Shown here piece after piece: positions 16,837 through 25,583 of a DNA stretch of 64,000 bases. The position numbers and the translations under genes are program-made. The notes under the pieces are model-generated. The model saw only the letters and a program-made list of their open reading frames with translations, was not told where the DNA came from and made no database searches. The DNA is taken from assembly GCF_946479685.1 (NCBI RefSeq), contig NZ_CAMLGS010000002.1, forward strand, positions 1 to 64,000. The letters are read 5' to 3'. This stretch comes from an uncultured Methylotenera sp. (GTDB lineage: Bacteria > Pseudomonadota > Gammaproteobacteria > Burkholderiales > Methylophilaceae). Each line of letters starts with the position of its first letter. The first letter of the stretch is position 1.

Positions 16837-17256
16837 TTACAGCACTCTGCTCCGATGCTCAACTGGGCGGAATATCACTCTTAAGTAATGTTTATCAAAG
16901 TGCTCTATCTCATGAAAAAATAAAGCGCACGCAATATGTGCACCCTGCATATTAACTAAATCAAAGTGATAACCGATGTGTGACAAGTAGCGTAAATTGG
17001 GGTTAATTTGACCGCCCTCCATCATAGCCATATCGGCTAATTGTGGGATAAACGTGGATACGTGACGCCATCTAAGTTTATCTAATGAGCACGCTAGCAA
17101 TGTAGAGGCGTCTTTACTGCAACTTCTAATCATACCGTTATCGTAAATAGTCAACTCCGGCAGATTTAATCCAGTATCCTCATAATGATCATGCTTACTC
17201 AAGAGGTCACTGGGCATCATGTTTTTCAACTGATATACATTGGATGATGTATTCAT
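16837..17256 (-). CDS. Small PAS-like protein of unknown function
   Basis: 139 residues with no signal peptide or membrane helix. The middle (about 35–130) looks like a lone PAS fold: LTIYDNGMIRSCSKDASTLL, then LDKLRWRHVSTFIPQLA, then a strand pair ending HYLRVIFRPVEH. There is no kinase, cyclase or DNA-binding domain attached, so it may be a stand-alone sensor or partner subunit. The upstream region contains GGAGACGAT before the ATG. The assignment to PAS is from pattern only. Confidence 0.6.
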   Translation of the reverse strand: MNTSSNVYQLKNMMPSDLLSKHDHYEDTGLNLPELTIYDNGMIRSCSKDASTLLACSLDKLRWRHVSTFIPQLADMAMMEGGQINPNLRYLSHIGYHFDLVNMQGAHIACALFFHEIEHFDKHYLRVIFRPVEHRSRVL

Positions 17257-17341
17257 TGTATCGTCTCCGTTTGTAGTGCTACCAAGTTATCACCTTGCGC
17301 CCAACTCCAAACCCATGAAGATCCCGTTGTGAAACGAGTAA

Positions 17342-17503
17342 TCACGGCAATACATGCTGCTTTTTCGTACTATGTGATGTTTTATCTATAGATAAAGTTC
17401 CTTCTATAGATGCTTGAAATGTAGATTGCACATCTCGCTTTGAGAGTTTCGTGAGTAAATATTGAGGTGTTTTACTTACCTGAATGGTTTGTTCCGTAAG
17501 CAC
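17342..17503 (-). CDS. Possible 53-residue small protein
   Basis: Short open frame with a GTG start and a strong AAGGGGG upstream at about 5 bases, inside an otherwise empty ~430-bp gap. The product is polar and basic (starts MLTEQTIQVSKTPQYLLTKL if GTG is read as Met; ends STKKQHVLP) without membrane helix. The good ribosome site is the main support; codon use cannot be judged at this length. The rest of the gap (17257–17341 and 17504–17683) shows nothing further. Confidence 0.3.
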   Translation of the reverse strand: MLTEQTIQVSKTPQYLLTKLSKRDVQSTFQASIEGTLSIDKTSHSTKKQHVLP

Positions 17504-17683
17504 TAACGCCCCCTTGATTAAAGTATTAAAAAACCAAAGGCATCACTAAATTAAAGTGTTAATCACTCATTTAGTGCTGCCTCTGTACGTGTGATAATTT
17601 AATCTGATTTTGACATTGGGTACATACGGGTAAACACGTAAGAATTAATCCGTATAGGCCTATCCGAATGATAGAACGAATGA

Positions 17684-18196
17684 CTAATCGCCTAAATCGT
17701 CAATCGCATCAATCACCATACCAGTACCTACGGCAATCAATAAAATATCAGCGGCAACCCTGACATAGCGGTGACCCGCTGGCGGCACCCCTAACTGAAC
17801 CACTAAGCGTGGCGGTAAGTCATAATAGACCACATCTCTAGGTAGCGGAGCACCTACCCGCCACTTTTTGGCCTGACCAGGCGGCATGCATCCATTGTGT
17901 TTTTTAGCTAAGCCTGGCGGACAAGAGCCTGATTCACGATCTCTGCCATAGTAATCATGTACAACCGTGCGCTGCCTATCACCAAAACGGACACTGACAC
18001 TCACATTGGTGTCATCTCTATCATTGTAGCCACGGTCACGACGCTCATAGCGTTCATCCCCGTAATCTCTACCTTGCTCCTCATAATTCTGCTTTTTCGC
18101 AAACGCAGGGTGAGGGTGAAGTACAGCAACAGAAGCTACGATGCCTAATAATAAAAGATTAGGGATGTGTCTCAATTTAACAACTCGTGCTTTCAT
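17684..18196 (-). CDS. RcnB/CigR-like exported protein
   Basis: 170 residues from the ATG at 18196, preceded by AGGAG; an upstream extension of 21 codons in the same frame lacks a ribosome site. The signal peptide is about 1–33 (ending HPAFAKK). A strongly charged Arg/Asp/Tyr-rich region follows (about 35–85), then CPPGLAKKHNGCMPPGQAKK, and a C-terminal domain containing LPRDVVYYDLPP, PPAGHRYVRVAADILLIAVG and TGMVIDAI. That C-terminal pattern matches the RcnB/CigR family of periplasmic proteins. CigR in Salmonella is described as an anti-virulence factor and RcnB as a nickel/cobalt homeostasis protein; the role here is unknown. Confidence 0.75.
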   Translation of the reverse strand: MKARVVKLRHIPNLLLLGIVASVAVLHPHPAFAKKQNYEEQGRDYGDERYERRDRGYNDRDDTNVSVSVRFGDRQRTVVHDYYGRDRESGSCPPGLAKKHNGCMPPGQAKKWRVGAPLPRDVVYYDLPPRLVVQLGVPPAGHRYVRVAADILLIAVGTGMVIDAIDDLGD

Positions 18197-18382
18197 TACG
18201 AATCTCCTATCTATCCATGTAGAGTATCTCACTGTATCAACAACTGACACGAACACCAAGAGTCTTCAAGATTACTCTCGAGATAAGACACCTCGCACTG
18301 AGATATTCGGCATGCTCTAAAATACTTACCTAACAGGAATATTTCAGAACATGCCAAATAGTGATAACACTGCTAACAACGA

Positions 18383-18622
18383 CTACTCAGCAGCTGCCGC
18401 AGGTGCGGCTGGCGCTGCAGCAGCTGGCGGTGCTTTACCCCCTTGTAGCGCCTCAATCTTCTGATTAACTAATAAAAGCTCAGTTTGCGTCATGTACAGC
18501 AACTCACTATTACGTTTGACACCAACAATCGCTACCACTAATGCAAGCAATGCCACCACAAAAGTTGCAGCAACCCAGGTACCTTGTCTTCCTGGTTCAA
18601 TAAGATTGTCCATATTAGCCAT
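18383..18622 (-). CDS. Small single-helix membrane protein at the end of the tad locus
   Basis: 79 residues. A membrane helix (about 17–36, VAATFVVALLALVVAIVG) is followed by a short helix likely to form a coiled coil (MTQTELLLVNQKIEAL) and an Ala/Pro-rich tail. The start ATG has GGGAG upstream. It lies about 90 bp downstream of tadD on the same strand and could be the last gene of the pilus operon, but no Tad function is known for such a protein. Confidence 0.6.
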   Translation of the reverse strand: MANMDNLIEPGRQGTWVAATFVVALLALVVAIVGVKRNSELLYMTQTELLLVNQKIEALQGGKAPPAAAAPAAPAAAAE

Positions 18623-18712
18623 GTCTCACTCCCTTAAGTTATCAAGTTAAACAACATACCAACTACACTGCACTGCCCTACAAAACCAACCACTACTTCA
18701 GCTACATACCAA

Positions 18713-19927
18713 CTAAGTTTTAGGTTTATTCAATGTCAAAGCTAGCTGTGTTTTTTCATGTTGAGTGCCAAAATATGCAATATGTGTACGCATATCATTA
18801 CCTAACACTAACCTCACACCGACATCTGCACGTAAATCATTACGCTGAACAAGCTCTGGAGAATCTGGCAAGCTATCTTTCAAGAATTTAGCCTCATTAT
18901 GGTGCCCATCTCGATACTGGATTTGTGATTTTTTAACGGCAAATGGCTTTTGGTTAGTTAACCTTGTCACTTGGTAGCCTTGCCCTAATAGGAATCTACC
19001 TACTTGACCAGCCATCCCTGTCACACCATTACCATTAGAAACCTCCACGTGTGCCTGCTTCCAATCCACCATCACAGGTGCTTCAGCCTCTTGCATAGGC
19101 ATTGCGCTTAATTGCTGTGACTGGAGCTCAAATACATTAGGTGCCACCTGTACTAAAGTAACGCTACTTTCCACCACCGGGACTGCTCCCGGTAACGGTG
19201 CTGGCCTGATTACCCCCCCGTTTTTAGGGAGCACTAATTCCTGTACATCAGATTGTGGCGGGATAACCTTGGCTGCAAAAATATCAGAAACATTGGCTGG
19301 TTTTACCTCGGTTGGAACTGTCGCCGGATTTGTGGCTTGCCCTTGTGCCAAGGAAGATTGAGCAGTAGCTGTTGCCTCTGCTGCTCTAGCTTCTACACTG
19401 ATGGCCTCAGTAAACGCCTGAATAGACTCACCCTGACTACCAGCTTTTGCGTAAGCCATTCCTAAGTTATTAAGTGCACGTTGATTAGATGGATCTAAGG
19501 TAGTAGCTTGTTTTAAAGCAGCAACTGCTTCAGTGTATTGCCCTTGCAGGTAATAGGCATAGCCCATATTGCTATATAAGTGCGCAGCGGCAGGAGCATA
19601 ATTGAGTGCAGCTTTAAATGCCTCAATGGCTTTTTGATACTTGCCTTGCCTTGCATAGACCACACCTAAGCCATTGTAGGCTTCAACAAAGCTTGGATCA
19701 GCATAAATAGATTTTTGGTAAGCCTCTATCGCCAAATCATTACGCTGTTGCCCTTGATAATATCTGCCTAACTTGTACATCGCACTTGCACTGGCTTGTG
19801 CATTGCTTGTTTTAATATTAGGACTAATTGCCCACGATGGTGCCTCGCTTACCTGCTGGTTGGATGCACATGCGCTGAGTATTGCAACGCAGCATGCCAT
19901 AGGTAAGATTTTACGTTTGCTTTTCAT
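18713..19927 (-). CDS. tadD: TadD-like TPR lipoprotein with LytR C-terminal domain
   Basis: 404-residue tad-locus protein. A lipoprotein signal is visible (AILSACASN, lipobox Cys near residue 20), so it is anchored in a membrane. Residues about 50–190 hold four tetratricopeptide repeats (AYNGLGVVYARQGKYQKAIE, LYSNMGYAYYLQGQYTEAVA, ALNNLGMAYAKAG). After a Pro/Val-rich linker, residues about 300–390 form a LytR_C-type domain beginning VEVSNGNGVTGMAGQVGRFL. TadD proteins help assemble the secretin or pilus; the added LytR_C domain is usually seen in cell-wall enzymes. The second of two adjacent ATGs (19927) has the better spacing from AGGAGG. Confidence 0.85.
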   Translation of the reverse strand: MKSKRKILPMACCVAILSACASNQQVSEAPSWAISPNIKTSNAQASASAMYKLGRYYQGQQRNDLAIEAYQKSIYADPSFVEAYNGLGVVYARQGKYQKAIEAFKAALNYAPAAAHLYSNMGYAYYLQGQYTEAVAALKQATTLDPSNQRALNNLGMAYAKAGSQGESIQAFTEAISVEARAAEATATAQSSLAQGQATNPATVPTEVKPANVSDIFAAKVIPPQSDVQELVLPKNGGVIRPAPLPGAVPVVESSVTLVQVAPNVFELQSQQLSAMPMQEAEAPVMVDWKQAHVEVSNGNGVTGMAGQVGRFLLGQGYQVTRLTNQKPFAVKKSQIQYRDGHHNEAKFLKDSLPDSPELVQRNDLRADVGVRLVLGNDMRTHIAYFGTQHEKTQLALTLNKPKT

Positions 19928-20002
19928 CATCCACCTCCTACCACTACTTAAGCTACCACTTGACTAAATTAACGCATTAGTTAGCTCGTTTGGCTTACTC
20001 AC

Positions 20003-20941
20003 TTACTGTCCGGCGAGTGTTGGTAACAAAATGTTGTGTATGTTAATAAAGGCCGGGCCTAACAACACCAACAACATCGACGGGAAAATAAAGAAAATAA
20101 GCGGGAATAACAATTTAACTGCAATTTTTGCCGCGGCTTCTTCAGCCAATAGGCGGCGCTTAGTGCGCAAACTATCCGCATGCACCCTTAATGAATCAGA
20201 AATATTGGTACCAAAACGATCTGACTGCACTAACATAGCCACTAGCGTATCCACTTCTTCTACCCCTGTACGCAATGCTAAATTACGCAATGCCCTTTCA
20301 CGTGAGCTACCAGCACGTAACTCAAGGTTAATTAAATGCAACTCCTCACCTAGCGTAGGGCTTCTTACGTGCATTTCTTCCCCTACTCTGGCTAAGGCAG
20401 CATCTAGTCCCAAACCAGACTCTACGCACACAATAATTAAGTCAAGCGCATCAGGAAAGCTCTCGAATATTTCACGTTTACGCCTGTCAATACGATGTGA
20501 CAACACGGCGTTTGGCAGGAAATAACCAATCGCAGCCAGTAAAAGTAGCATCATCATCAGATTATTAGGCTTAACTACAGCGCCTGAAATAACCGTGTAT
20601 AAAAGAAACAAACTTGGTAATGCAAAAGTCAGGATGGTTTTAGCTGCAAAGAACAAGATAGGTACACTAGGGCTACGTAAGCCCGCGTTCATAAAACGAA
20701 TACGCAGCTGTGAATGCTCCCATCCCTCTTTAGGCAAAGACAGTTTGGCAATTGGCCCGGTTAATTTAACGATGCGACTGACCCACACAGGCTCATTATC
20801 ATTTTCGTCTGTCGTATCATCTCTTAATACTTTTAACCTGGCCCCTAAAGGGTTGGTACTAAACTGGCCAATAATGACCATAGCAACAACAAACACCGTG
20901 ATAAAAATAAGAACCAGATAAATTATTTGAATTGTGTTCAT
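20003..20941 (-). CDS. tadC: Tad platform protein TadC
   Basis: 312-residue inner-membrane platform protein of the type II secretion F family, one of the two paralogues that form the base of the Flp pilus machine. Membrane helices are visible at about 5–25, 100–150 and 275–305. The T2SF domain contains FPDALDLIIVCVESGLGLDAAL and LRNLALRTGVEEVDTLVAMLVQSDRFGTNIS. It is 25 bp downstream of tadB, so the two are co-transcribed. Confidence 0.95.
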   Translation of the reverse strand: MNTIQIIYLVLIFITVFVVAMVIIGQFSTNPLGARLKVLRDDTTDENDNEPVWVSRIVKLTGPIAKLSLPKEGWEHSQLRIRFMNAGLRSPSVPILFFAAKTILTFALPSLFLLYTVISGAVVKPNNLMMMLLLLAAIGYFLPNAVLSHRIDRRKREIFESFPDALDLIIVCVESGLGLDAALARVGEEMHVRSPTLGEELHLINLELRAGSSRERALRNLALRTGVEEVDTLVAMLVQSDRFGTNISDSLRVHADSLRTKRRLLAEEAAAKIAVKLLFPLIFFIFPSMLLVLLGPAFINIHNILLPTLAGQ

Positions 20942-20966
20942 GATGTTCTCACTTATTTAATCTGTA

Positions 20967-21935
20967 TCAGACCCTGATTTTGATAATCCGCCACATCACA
21001 AAAATACCAAAAATCATCAATATGATGGCCATGATGACCATTCTCAGACCATTGGGATCTGTCCACAGTATGCTCAAAAACTTAGGATTCACTAGCTGCA
21101 GCACACCACCCAATGCAAATGGCAGCAATGTTAGAATCCATGCCGATAAGCGCCCCTCCGCAGATAACACACGTACAGTCCCCAGCAATTTCAGGCGAGC
21201 CCGTATCAACTCGCTAATATTCCCCAAGAGCTCAGCCAAATTACCGCCAGTTTCACGCTGTATCAGCACTGCAATCACAAAGTAACTAACATCAGTACTT
21301 GGTACGCGCTGGATTAAATTCATCAAGGCCTCTGATGTTGGAATGCCGTAATTAATTTCATCAAACACAATACGGAACTCTGAAGCAATTGGCTCAGGCA
21401 TTTCGGTACCTACCATCTGTAAAGCACTAGGAAAGGCATGCCCAGCCACCATCGCACGCCCCATTAAATCAAGTGCGCTTGGTAATTGCTGTTCAATGGT
21501 ATTAATACGCTTTTGCTTAGCACTGAACATGTGGATCAGCGGCAAACATGCTGCAACAGCCGCAACGATAATAGACACCATAACATTTGCACCAAAATAC
21601 AGAGCTATTGCAAAACCAGCTGCTGCGAGCATCAAACAAATTCCCAGAAACCTTCCCACGCTGTATTGAAGACCTGACTGTAACAGCGCTTTGTCTAGCT
21701 GCTGGATCCTTGGTACTTGCTGCAACATACTGGCAATACCAGGTGTCTTGGCAAGCAGACGCTGTTTAACCAAAGTACTTTCGTGCTCCTTGCCAAGTGT
21801 CATTGCCTCCAGGCGTCTTTCAATGCGTTTTGCTTCTGGCCCCTTGTAAGCGTTCCAAGCCATGTACGCGCCTTCTAAAAATAGCACTACCGCCAAAAAC
21901 GCTAATATCGCAAATAAATAGTAGAGATAGTCCAT
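20967..21935 (-). CDS. tadB: Tad platform protein TadB
   Basis: 322-residue inner-membrane platform protein, paralogue of TadC. Helices are visible at about 3–25, 95–135 and 265–320. The T2SF domain contains LPSALDLMGRAMVAGHAFPS and VLIQRETGGNLAELLGNISE, the latter typical of TadB. It is 9 bp downstream of tadA. Confidence 0.95.
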   Translation of the reverse strand: MDYLYYLFAILAFLAVVLFLEGAYMAWNAYKGPEAKRIERRLEAMTLGKEHESTLVKQRLLAKTPGIASMLQQVPRIQQLDKALLQSGLQYSVGRFLGICLMLAAAGFAIALYFGANVMVSIIVAAVAACLPLIHMFSAKQKRINTIEQQLPSALDLMGRAMVAGHAFPSALQMVGTEMPEPIASEFRIVFDEINYGIPTSEALMNLIQRVPSTDVSYFVIAVLIQRETGGNLAELLGNISELIRARLKLLGTVRVLSAEGRLSAWILTLLPFALGGVLQLVNPKFLSILWTDPNGLRMVIMAIILMIFGIFVMWRIIKIRV

Positions 21936-21944
21936 ATCAAGCTC

Positions 21945-23303
21945 CTACTCATACAGTTTTGTCGGGTCAAACAAGTTGTCTGAAATTTGTACGCCATGCA
22001 CCCGCAAACGCTCTACAAATTTTGGCCGAATGCCTGTTGCTTTAAAGTGCCCTTGCACCACCCCCTTATCAGACACACCAGTTTGCTCGTACACAAAAAT
22101 ATCTTGCATGGTGATCACTTCACTTTCCATACCAGTAATTTCTTTTACGCTGGTCACTTTACGCTGACCATCACTTAGACGAGTAATGTGAATAATGGCT
22201 GTGAGGGCAGAGCTAATTTGCTCCCGCATCGCCTTGGTTGGCAGATTAAAACCTGCCATGCCCATCATGTTTTCTACACGAGTTAAAGCATCGCGCGGAG
22301 TATTCGCGTGCACAGTCGCCATTGAACCTTCATGACCTGTGTTCATGGCCTGCAGCATGTCAACCACCTCAGGGCCGCGCACCTCACCGACGATGATACG
22401 GTCTGGACGCATCCGCAAACTGTTTCTCACCAGCATGCGAGGTGTGACCTCACCCTTGCCCTCAATATTAGGTGGGCGAATCTCCAAGCGCACGACATGC
22501 GGTTGTTGTAGTTGCAGCTCGGCTGCATCTTCAATAGTAATAATGCGCTCATTTTCTGGAATATAGCCAGACAGCACATTAAGCAAGGTTGTTTTACCTG
22601 TACCGGTACCGCCAGATATCAAGATATTTACTTTAGCTTGGACTAGGCCTTGCAGCACTTCTGCCATTTCTGGCGTAAGGCTTTTATTGCGCAACAGGTC
22701 ACTCATCATCAATGGTGTAATTGCAAAACGACGAATCGAAAGAATCGCGCCATCTACAGCTAAAGGTGGAATCACCGCGTTCACACGAGAACCGTCTGGT
22801 AAGCGTGCATCCACCATCGGGCTAGACTCATCCACGCGCCGTCCTACACCTGAAACAATCTTGTCGATAATTTTCAGTAAGTGCGCCTCACTTTCAAAAC
22901 GCACATCACTTAGCTCTAATTTACCTCTACGCTCAATGTAAATTTGGTTATAGGTATTGACCAATATATCGGAAATAGTAGGATCCACCATCAGGATTTC
23001 CAGCGGCCCCAAACCCAATACTTCATGTTGAATATCACGCACAAGATTCATGCGCTCTACATCATTAATTGCCACTGCTTCTTCAGTCAGCAGGCGCTCT
23101 ACCAGCGTTTTCAGCTCGGCAGTCAATAGCTCTGGCGCCATGTTTTCCATCATGGATAGGTCAACGCGATCTAGCAGCTTACGATGAATACGTGACCTTA
23201 GTTCCTGATACACTTTATTGCCCATCAAACCATCAGTCTGGTTGCCCTGCGGCTCAAGCACCGCATCATTTTTTACATCTTCTAATCGATCACGTAATGA
23301 CAT
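21945..23303 (-). CDS. tadA: Flp pilus assembly ATPase TadA/CpaF
   Basis: 452-residue type II/IV secretion ATPase that powers Flp pilus extension at the cytoplasmic face. The N-terminal domain (1–180) ends in the Asp/Arg-rich [17 protein letters not shown]. The Walker A motif GGTGTGKT is at residues 231–238. [11 protein letters not shown] (the Asp box) and [15 protein letters not shown] (Walker B) follow, and the His box is in [14 protein letters not shown]. All catalytic motifs are intact. The order cpaE–tadA–tadB–tadC matches standard tad loci. Confidence 0.97.
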   Translation of the reverse strand: MSLRDRLEDVKNDAVLEPQGNQTDGLMGNKVYQELRSRIHRKLLDRVDLSMMENMAPELLTAELKTLVERLLTEEAVAINDVERMNLVRDIQHEVLGLGPLEILMVDPTISDILVNTYNQIYIERRGKLELSDVRFESEAHLLKIIDKIVSGVGRRVDESSPMVDARLPDGSRVNAVIPPLAVDGAILSIRRFAITPLMMSDLLRNKSLTPEMAEVLQGLVQAKVNILISGGTGTGKTTLLNVLSGYIPENERIITIEDAAELQLQQPHVVRLEIRPPNIEGKGEVTPRMLVRNSLRMRPDRIIVGEVRGPEVVDMLQAMNTGHEGSMATVHANTPRDALTRVENMMGMAGFNLPTKAMREQISSALTAIIHITRLSDGQRKVTSVKEITGMESEVITMQDIFVYEQTGVSDKGVVQGHFKATGIRPKFVERLRVHGVQISDNLFDPTKLYE

Positions 23304-23375
23304 AATTAAATTCCTTCCTTAATTCAGCATTTATTCTTATCAACATCCCGTCAATCGTGCGTGCCGCAACCTCGT

Positions 23376-24554
23376 TCAAAGAAATGATGCGTGATGTAGC
23401 AAATTATCAAACCATCCAGATTTTTTCGCTTTAGCGCCTTCTACCAAGTTTGCTGCAACCTCCTGTAAGGCCTTAGTCACTGCGTCATTCTTAGAAATTT
23501 TCATAATAGGAACCCCCTGGTTCACAGAGGCTGAAACTGCCAGATAGCTATTGGGTATGGTTTTATAAACCTTCATGCCTAATGCTGCCTCTACATCTAC
23601 AAGGCGAATGTCCCCACCTTTCTCGTGCCGGTTAAGCAAAACATGAACTTTTTCTTTGGCATAACCTAGCGAATGGAAAGCATGTAATAAGCGCTTTGAA
23701 TCTCGTATAAAAGGCAGTGTCTCCTGCAGCACAACAAAGATGTAATCTGCATGATCCAGCGCTCTTACACCTGTAGCATTCAAGGTTCTGCCTATATCAA
23801 TCACGACAAAGTCATATTCTGCGGTTGTCAGCTTAACTAAAGCATCTATATGCTCAGGCTTTACGTCCTGTGCTGACTCAGCATCCTCAGGCGCAGCCAA
23901 GACGCTAAAGTTGGGCAGAATCTGTACCATAGAAGATTTCAACAACGATGCATCCAGGCGCCTGATACTCTTGGATACGTCAGCAAGTGTGTTCGGTGGC
24001 ACATGGTCGCTCACAAAAAGGACGGCATCACCAAACTGCAGGTTTAAATCTAGCAATGCCACCTTAACGTTGCTAGTGTCTGCCAATATATACGCAAGGT
24101 TACACGCTAAAAAAGTAGCCCCGCTACCGCCTTTGCTGCCCACGAAAGCAATCACTTTGCCTTTTTTACTTTTTGGTGCATCTTGTCTTAGCTTCAATTC
24201 AACGCGATGCACGGCCGCTTGCAATTCACTGGATTGCAACGGCAAGCTCAATACATCTTTTACACCGCTGCGCATTGCTGACATCAGAAACTCTGTTGAT
24301 GCGTTTTGTGACAGCAGCATGATTGCCAAATGATGAGAACGAAGACTAATGCTCTCTAAAATGCTGAGATTACCGTTCTCCACACAAATGCTGTCAACAA
24401 TCAGTAAATCCGGATGCTCTGCTTCTACCGTATTTGTTAAATTGCTAAACCCATCCCCAAATACCAACACATGCCCAGACGCATCTACATCTCTAATGCT
24501 ATGTAGAATCTCTTCTCTCAATACCTTATTAGGCGAAATCACAATTATTTTCAT
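23376..24554 (-). CDS. cpaE: CpaE/TadZ localisation protein
   Basis: 392-residue MinD/ParA-like protein that positions the Tad machine at the pole or membrane. Residues 1–125 resemble a receiver domain: Asp54 in LLIVDS is kept, but the usual Lys near the end (here VLSLPL) is missing, so it is probably not phosphorylated. The ATPase domain begins IAFVGSKGGSGATFLACNLA; the motif KGGSGAT (141–147) has the signature Lys of the ParA family but lacks the canonical P-loop Lys before Thr, as in many TadZ proteins. Followed by tadA 72 bp downstream. Confidence 0.9.
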   Translation of the reverse strand: MKIIVISPNKVLREEILHSIRDVDASGHVLVFGDGFSNLTNTVEAEHPDLLIVDSICVENGNLSILESISLRSHHLAIMLLSQNASTEFLMSAMRSGVKDVLSLPLQSSELQAAVHRVELKLRQDAPKSKKGKVIAFVGSKGGSGATFLACNLAYILADTSNVKVALLDLNLQFGDAVLFVSDHVPPNTLADVSKSIRRLDASLLKSSMVQILPNFSVLAAPEDAESAQDVKPEHIDALVKLTTAEYDFVVIDIGRTLNATGVRALDHADYIFVVLQETLPFIRDSKRLLHAFHSLGYAKEKVHVLLNRHEKGGDIRLVDVEAALGMKVYKTIPNSYLAVSASVNQGVPIMKISKNDAVTKALQEVAANLVEGAKAKKSGWFDNLLHHASFL

Positions 24555-24573
24555 TTTTTTGCCGCCATTCCAT

Positions 24574-25101
24574 TTAAGAACCGGTATAACCTAAACTTTC
24601 CGCAGGCATCGTGACTGTCGATGCCGGGATCGGGATATTTAAAAACGGGAATAGCCCAACCATTGGCGCATAACTTGCGCCAATAATAGAAACCTGTACT
24701 AATGCAATACAACCTGCGGGGCCTGTTAAACAGGCTGCAATATTGTCTGATGCACTTGCCGGAAAGGGGCTAGGCACAGCACCGCTGGCAGTTAAGTATT
24801 GAATATCAATATTAGTAGCCGTAATCTCGGCACCAGCTGGCAACGCTGCTCCCCCAAATAATGCCAATACTTTTGCCGGGCTAGTGCTGGAGTTATCTAC
24901 CCATCTCACCACAGCCTCTCGTGCTGCATGACGCGTCACCTCCTGTACGGTGTTATAAACATAAAACAGACGTCCAAACTCTAAAATGCCAAACAGTATG
25001 GTAAATAACAGTAAGGCAATAATCGCAAACTCAACCGCCGCAGCGCCTTGTTGCTGCTGTTGATGCTTGCTGTAATTTTTCATCATATTAAGCATCATCA
25101 A
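24574..25101 (-). CDS. TadE-like pseudopilin
   Basis: 175-residue TadE-family pseudopilin. A short positively charged leader containing a poly-Gln run is followed by GAAAVEFAIIALLLFTILFG, a type III prepilin-like cleavage site and helix processed by a TadV-type peptidase. The FGRLFYVYNTVQEVTRHAAREAV segment is characteristic of the family. The C-terminal domain contains a pair of cysteines (AACLTGPAGCIAL). Several Met codons cluster at the start, so the exact start is uncertain. It is 6 bp downstream of another TadE-like gene. Confidence 0.85.
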   Translation of the reverse strand: MMMLNMMKNYSKHQQQQQGAAAVEFAIIALLLFTILFGILEFGRLFYVYNTVQEVTRHAAREAVVRWVDNSSTSPAKVLALFGGAALPAGAEITATNIDIQYLTASGAVPSPFPASASDNIAACLTGPAGCIALVQVSIIGASYAPMVGLFPFLNIPIPASTVTMPAESLGYTGS

Positions 25102-25107
25102 TTCCCT

Positions 25108-25581
25108 TCAATGCATGTACCGCATCGCAGTAGAAGGCGATAACGTAGTCGCCCAGGTCGCAGACCCAACTGGCAGAATGATTGGAATCCACCCACCAAT
25201 CGTAAGGGGGTATGCATTAATCGCAACGATGACATAAACCGGAGCATCACAATTTGGCTCGCAAGTCACTGTCACATCCGCTGATGTAAAGCTGGGCACT
25301 TGTGCCTGCGTTGCAGCATTCACTACCATCGTTTTTGCTTGGGTTTGTGTTGCCGCATCCAACGCCACCAAAGCGCTGACTCTGGTATTAGAAAGGTATC
25401 TAGCACCATCACGCGTAGCCTTGGTTAAGGCATCGTAGTACCAAAAGGCTCGACCAAACTCCACAATGGCTGTCACAAACATCAGCAACAACACTAATAA
25501 CAAGGCAAGCTCGATTGCCGCAGCACCCTTCTGCTTACCTCGCCCTAACCTTCTGTTAAATTTTCGCTCTGTGATTTTCAT
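25108..25581 (-). CDS. TadE/TadF-like pseudopilin
   Basis: 157-residue second TadE-family pseudopilin. The basic leader (MKITERKFNRRLGRGKQK) leads into GAAAIELALLLVLLLMFVTA, then IVEFGRAFWYYDALTKATRDGA, the TadE signature. Two cysteines lie in VTCEPNCDAP. In this position it takes the place of TadF. Only 2 bp separate it from the tadG-like gene upstream, implying translational coupling. Confidence 0.85.
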   Translation of the reverse strand: MKITERKFNRRLGRGKQKGAAAIELALLLVLLLMFVTAIVEFGRAFWYYDALTKATRDGARYLSNTRVSALVALDAATQTQAKTMVVNAATQAQVPSFTSADVTVTCEPNCDAPVYVIVAINAYPLTIGGWIPIILPVGSATWATTLSPSTAMRYMH

Positions 25582-25583
25582 GA

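Noticed and set aside
18651..18712. Direct repeat ACATACCAACTA (two copies) between tadD and the 79-residue protein
   Set aside because: Only two short copies with no other structure; not enough to call an element.
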